A stretch of 64,000 bases of DNA from Hyperoplus lanceolatus (lineage: Eukaryota > Chordata > Actinopteri > Uranoscopiformes > Ammodytidae): contig CM049409.1 in NCBI GenBank assembly GCA_026929865.2, positions 9,922,952 through 9,986,951 of the forward strand, given 5' to 3'. This document shows, piece by piece, positions 60,601 to 64,000 of this stretch. The first letter of the stretch is position 1, and each line of letters opens with the position of its first letter. Under the pieces are notes generated by a model. That model saw nothing but the letters and a program-made list of their open reading frames with translations, was not told the origin of the DNA and ran no database searches. A program made the translations under genes and the position numbers.

Positions 60601-62441
60601 AATCATGAGCTGGAACACAAAAAACACAAACATTCTGTCAAAAAGTATTTTTTTTGTTTATTGACTTAAAATATGAGTGTGATTGGAATACTTGAATTGT
60701 AACAAAATGTTTGTGTTGCCATTTCGGTAGTTTACGTTCCATATATTTAAGTAAGAATGTATTATGACACTGGAGCACATTGTGTTGAAAGCAGACAAAA
60801 ATCCACCGATGACAGCCAGGAATATTTTTTTTTTGCATACAGCACACCAACAAACCATTATCTACTGTGTGACCATTGTATCCAACAAATCCAACACAAA
60901 CATTCTTCAGTATGTCTGTTGTCATAGTACACTTTGTCCATTGCCTCCAATACTTTTTGCACAATTTTCAAGATTTGGGTGTGGCAATGTAGTAAAAGTC
61001 ATGTACTTAAGAGAAGGATAAAATAACATGCATTACATAAAGAAATAAAATAAAATAGTTATTTCCCTTAGTTGGCATCTTTATGCTGACTTTTGTTGGT
61101 GTGTTGTGTTCGCCAGCTTTAAAGAACCTGATGTCCTAGAAACCACAAAAGATATAGATTGTCTTTACAAATCAGTAACTGTGAGTCTTGATGATATTTT
61201 TCAAGAAGAAAAACTTTACTATAAATAATAAGAACATTAAAAAAAGTTATCTCATGAAGTTAAAATGTGACACCTTCAATGATTTTGGACAAGTTTTGTC
61301 TTCATTTTGGCAGAATAAGATTGTGATACTGTATTGTAGAAGTTATACAGCCTGGACAACATTTTTTTCTCAACCCACTAGAGGCTGCCGTTGCTCTTAT
61401 ATATATATATATATATATATCAAAGATGGGTGGACTCCTATAAAAAGTTACATGTATCATTTTGTAGAAATGTAAAAGATAGTCTAACATCAAAAACACA
61501 CATCTTTATAAATGGAAATTGTTGTGTGTGCAATCAATTATTGTGTATTAAGTCAGAAATGTCCAAACATACACAAACAGAATATCAGCACTGTATAATC
61601 ACTGTTTGTGACGGAGTAAGTACATAAAACACAACCAATGTACTCATTGTCTCACCATAAAAACTACAACAATCACATTGAACAAAACAGCAGTTCAATG
61701 ACTGTGGTGCCACACAGAATATCCACAACTCTTATTAAACTTATTTTCAGACTGGCTCAAAATCTCAGGAGTATCTAGAAAACCAAACATGAATATTACA
61801 AAAAGAACACATCAGATCCCTGTTGACTGAAAGTAAGGACACACTTTGAATAAAGTTTTATATTCCACCAGACATGGGAAAGTTATATCCATGTAGAAAG
61901 GCAATGTACAGAAGGTTTAATAAAAACACATGCCAGTCAAGAGGACGGCAGGTCACATCAGTACAATGTTCAAGACTGTGAAAACATTTTTTGTCTTGGC
62001 TTTCAGTGACGTGTTACACACACACAGTTTTGTTTGGAATACAAAACCACTTTGCACAATACAGACCTAGCTACCCACAGAGATAAATGATAAGAAATCC
62101 CCAATCTTGTGTCAAAGATATCTTTTACCGCCTTGTTTCACTTGTACTTCAATAATTCTCCAGCAATACATTTGAAAGCCCTTTTCTATTATGTTCCATT
62201 CAGTTAATTTCCCCTCAGCTTTACTGGCGTGAAATGCTTAATGGATGCACCAACACAAACACATACCTCAAGTTCACCACATAGGATTACTGTCCATGAC
62301 ATGCCAGCAGAGAAACACATAAAGAATCTCTAAGCAAATACACTCCACAGGAACAAGAACATGGATAGTACACCTTCCTTTTCCTTGTCCTTTGTTGAAT
62401 CTTTTGATTCCTTGTTAGCAACCGTCCAAACTTTCTGTCCT
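57674..62441. other. Region between fmn2 and chrm3
   Basis: This should contain the fmn2 5' non-coding exon(s) and promoter (from the right side of 57674) and the chrm3 3' UTR (left of 62442). I could not place either boundary. The main structure seen is the palindromic array at about 58970-59945. A (TA)n tract lies at about 61399-61420. Confidence 0.55.
58970..59945. repeat. Palindromic tandem array (foldback repeat)
   Basis: From about 58990 to 59790 the motif gtaactactacatagttatg + cattacctactacatag + T-run recurs about a dozen times at roughly 45-50 bp spacing, with variants. From about 59790 to 59940 the same units appear in reverse complement (ctatgtagtaggtaatgcat, actatgtagtagttact). 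The left edge begins ggtaacacgttacattaagg, which resembles the ends of some teleost DNA transposons. No open frame is present. Confidence 0.8.
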
Positions 62442-64000
62442 TTACGTGGACTCTCTGGGAATCCTCCTGTGGAAGACCACTGACTGCCGCTGCTGGTACT
62501 GTTGCTTCCTCCTTTTTTTCTGGTCCCAGCGACAGAGCAGTATCATCTTAAAGGTTGTACGGAAAGTCTTGTTGCACAGGGCGTAGCACATTGGGTTGAC
62601 TGTGCTGTTGACATAGCAAAGCCAGTACCCTACTGCCCACAGTGTATCTGGGATGCCATCATTACAGAAGGCATTTATCAACACCATAATGTTGTAAGGT
62701 GTCCATGTGATGATGAAAGCAAAGAGGATGGCACTGAGAGTTTGAGCTGCCTTCTTCTCTTTCACTAAGGACATGCGTTTCCTTTTGGTGATCTGAGTCC
62801 GAGCTCGACTTGCAAAACGCTTGGCCATGGCTGCATCTTTGATGGACAATTGAACAGAAGGGGATTTAGTGGTGGTGCTGGTGGTAGTACTATCCGTGAC
62901 TGGGGTGGTAGTATGTGGGGGATCATCCAGAGAGCCTGGGCTAGAGGTAGCCTGGATAGTAGGCATTGATTGAACCTTTCGTGAGCAGAAGTGTTGATGG
63001 TAGCTTTTCTCTGAACCGTTTGCTCCATCTGGAGTCGTGGGGACGGTGGCGTTGGTGTTGAGCGTTGAGAGGCTGTCTCTGTACTCCGCTCCCCTGAGGG
63101 GATCCTCCTCTGAGGCTGCATCCAGATCTTCACATGAGGTGAGTTGGGAGTTGACAGCAGCTTTGATCCCAGGCAGGCTGAGAACAATAGAAAAAATAGC
63201 ATGACTCTGGGTAATAATCTCCCTGCCACCACAATCCTCATCCTCCGAAGACCCAGAGTGGTCCAGTGAGGCAGCAGCATCATTGTTGTTCCAGCTGTCA
63301 CTGCTGCTATGGTCTGGATCCCCCTCCCCCTGCCGGGTACTACCAGGTCTCCAAGAACGAACCCCGGGCCAGCAGTGGAAGCGTCCAACAATCTCCCGAC
63401 ATGTGCTTTTTCTTTTGGACAACCTAGTCAGTTCGTAGCTGCTGCAACTTCTAGCACTTCCTGTTTGATGGACAAAGCGGGCTTTCTCACTTCCACCGTT
63501 CCGATTTCTTCCAGCTGCCCCGCCACGTGCCCCTGAACCCTGTAACCCAAGTAACTCCTTTGAACGGTTCTGGGTCTCTAGGTAAATGCGCCAGTAGAGA
63601 ACACTCATTATTGTCACAGGCAGATAGAAAGCCGCCACGGCTGTGAAGAGGGTAATAGTGGGTTCTGAGAGGAACTGAATGTAGCATTGATCTGAGGGTA
63701 CTGTCCTTTTACCCTCAAAATACTGCCATAGTAGGATTGCTGGGGCCCACAGAACAAGAGAAACAAACCAGGCAAGGCCGATCATGATCCCAGCTCGCTT
63801 TGTGGTCCGTTTGGCCCGATAGGTCAAAGGCCTGGTGACTGAAAAGTAACGGTCAAAGCTGATGACCAGTAGGTTCATTACTGATGCATTGCTGGCCACA
63901 TAGTCTATAGCCAGCCACAGGTCACAGGCCCAGTTTCCCATGGCCCAGTACCCCATCACAAGATAGGCTGTGTAGAGGTTCATGGAGATGACCCCTATGA
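62442..64000 (-). CDS. chrm3: Muscarinic acetylcholine receptor M3 (5' end outside window)
   Basis: Gq-coupled class A receptor for acetylcholine. The open frame runs off the window edge: before the internal ATG at 63983 the frame still reads IGVIS, joining ...SMNLYTAY of TM2/ECL1, so the N-terminus and TM1 are missing. Counting from that ATG, the binding-site Asp is residue 27 ([11 protein letters not shown]3) and the DRY motif is at 44-46. TM4 and TM5 ([13 protein letters not shown]), TM6 ([19 protein letters not shown], with the Trp and Asn that contact ligand) and TM7 ([21 protein letters not shown], NPxxY as NPMCY) are intact. A very long third intracellular loop contains [17 protein letters not shown], as in mammalian M3. 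The C-terminus [19 protein letters not shown] also fits M3 rather than M1 or M5. Teleosts often keep two copies (a and b); I cannot tell which this is. Confidence 0.95.
   Translation of the reverse strand, partial: IGVISMNLYTAYLVMGYWAMGNWACDLWLAIDYVASNASVMNLLVISFDRYFSVTRPLTYRAKRTTKRAGIMIGLAWFVSLVLWAPAILLWQYFEGKRTVPSDQCYIQFLSEPTITLFTAVAAFYLPVTIMSVLYWRIYLETQNRSKELLGLQGSGARGGAAGRNRNGGSEKARFVHQTGSARSCSSYELTRLSKRKSTCREIVGRFHCWPGVRSWRPGSTRQGEGDPDHSSSDSWNNNDAAASLDHSGSSEDEDCGGREIITQSHAIFSIVLSLPGIKAAVNSQLTSCEDLDAASEEDPLRGAEYRDSLSTLNTNATVPTTPDGANGSEKSYHQHFCSRKVQSMPTIQATSSPGSLDDPPHTTTPVTDSTTTSTTTKSPSVQLSIKDAAMAKRFASRARTQITKRKRMSLVKEKKAAQTLSAILFAFIITWTPYNIMVLINAFCNDGIPDTLWAVGYWLCYVNSTVNPMCYALCNKTFRTTFKMILLCRWDQKKRRKQQYQQRQSVVFHRRIPREST

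Noticed and set aside
60638-60964. 108-codon frame on the - strand downstream of chrm3
   Set aside because: No motif or family similarity that I can see; the AT-rich composition and position fit chrm3 3' UTR or intergenic sequence.

Overview
The window is vertebrate, and the sequence points to a teleost fish. It has large spliced genes with GT-AG introns, abundant (CA)n, (TA)n and (CATA)n microsatellites, Tc1-type transposons with DD34E transposases, short foldback elements and teleost-style non-LTR retrotransposon tails. Nothing suggests bacterial or viral sequence. I cannot name the species.

Four protein-coding genes account for the coding content. (1) rgs7 on the + strand: 3' part only, coding exons from 658 to a stop at 11328, with a 3' region to about 12.76 kb. 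It encodes an R7-family regulator of G-protein signalling. (2) grem2 on the + strand: the whole secreted BMP antagonist lies in one coding exon, 19082-19660. (3) fmn2 on the - strand: 17 coding exons from 57627 down to 21629, with the N-terminal exon, a proline-rich FH1 exon, the FH2 actin-nucleation exons and a C-terminal Spire-binding tail. (4) chrm3 on the - strand: the muscarinic M3 acetylcholine receptor, stop at 62442, with the 5' end cut off by the window edge. The order and relative orientation (rgs7 and grem2 on one strand, fmn2 and chrm3 on the other) match my recollection of human 1q43 (CHRM3-FMN2-GREM2-RGS7), which supports the identity of each gene.

Layout: 1-12.8 kb, rgs7, with a 4.4 kb intron (5783-10185) holding a full-length Tc1 element that was itself split by a retroposon. 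12.8-19.1 kb, intergenic, presumably containing the 5' non-coding part of grem2. 19.1-21.6 kb, grem2 and the shared 3' space between convergent grem2 and fmn2. 21.6-57.7 kb, fmn2, whose introns hold a 1.5 kb unclassified inverted-repeat transposon, a hairpin MITE, a deleted Tc1 copy, a LINE fragment and many microsatellites. 57.7-62.4 kb, intergenic, with a 1 kb palindromic tandem array. 62.4-64 kb, chrm3.

The genes do not form an operon. chrm3 (Gq-coupled) and rgs7 (a Gi/o GTPase-activating protein) both act in G-protein signalling, but their proximity is ancient synteny. The most interesting items are a one-base frameshift in the usual last exon of rgs7 next to an alternative stop-bearing mini-exon, a roughly 20-residue basic insertion in the grem2 cystine-knot domain, a long open frame upstream of the usual fmn2 start, an fmn2 intron whose 3' splice site follows a (GT)n tract instead of pyrimidines, and the nested or rearranged transposons.
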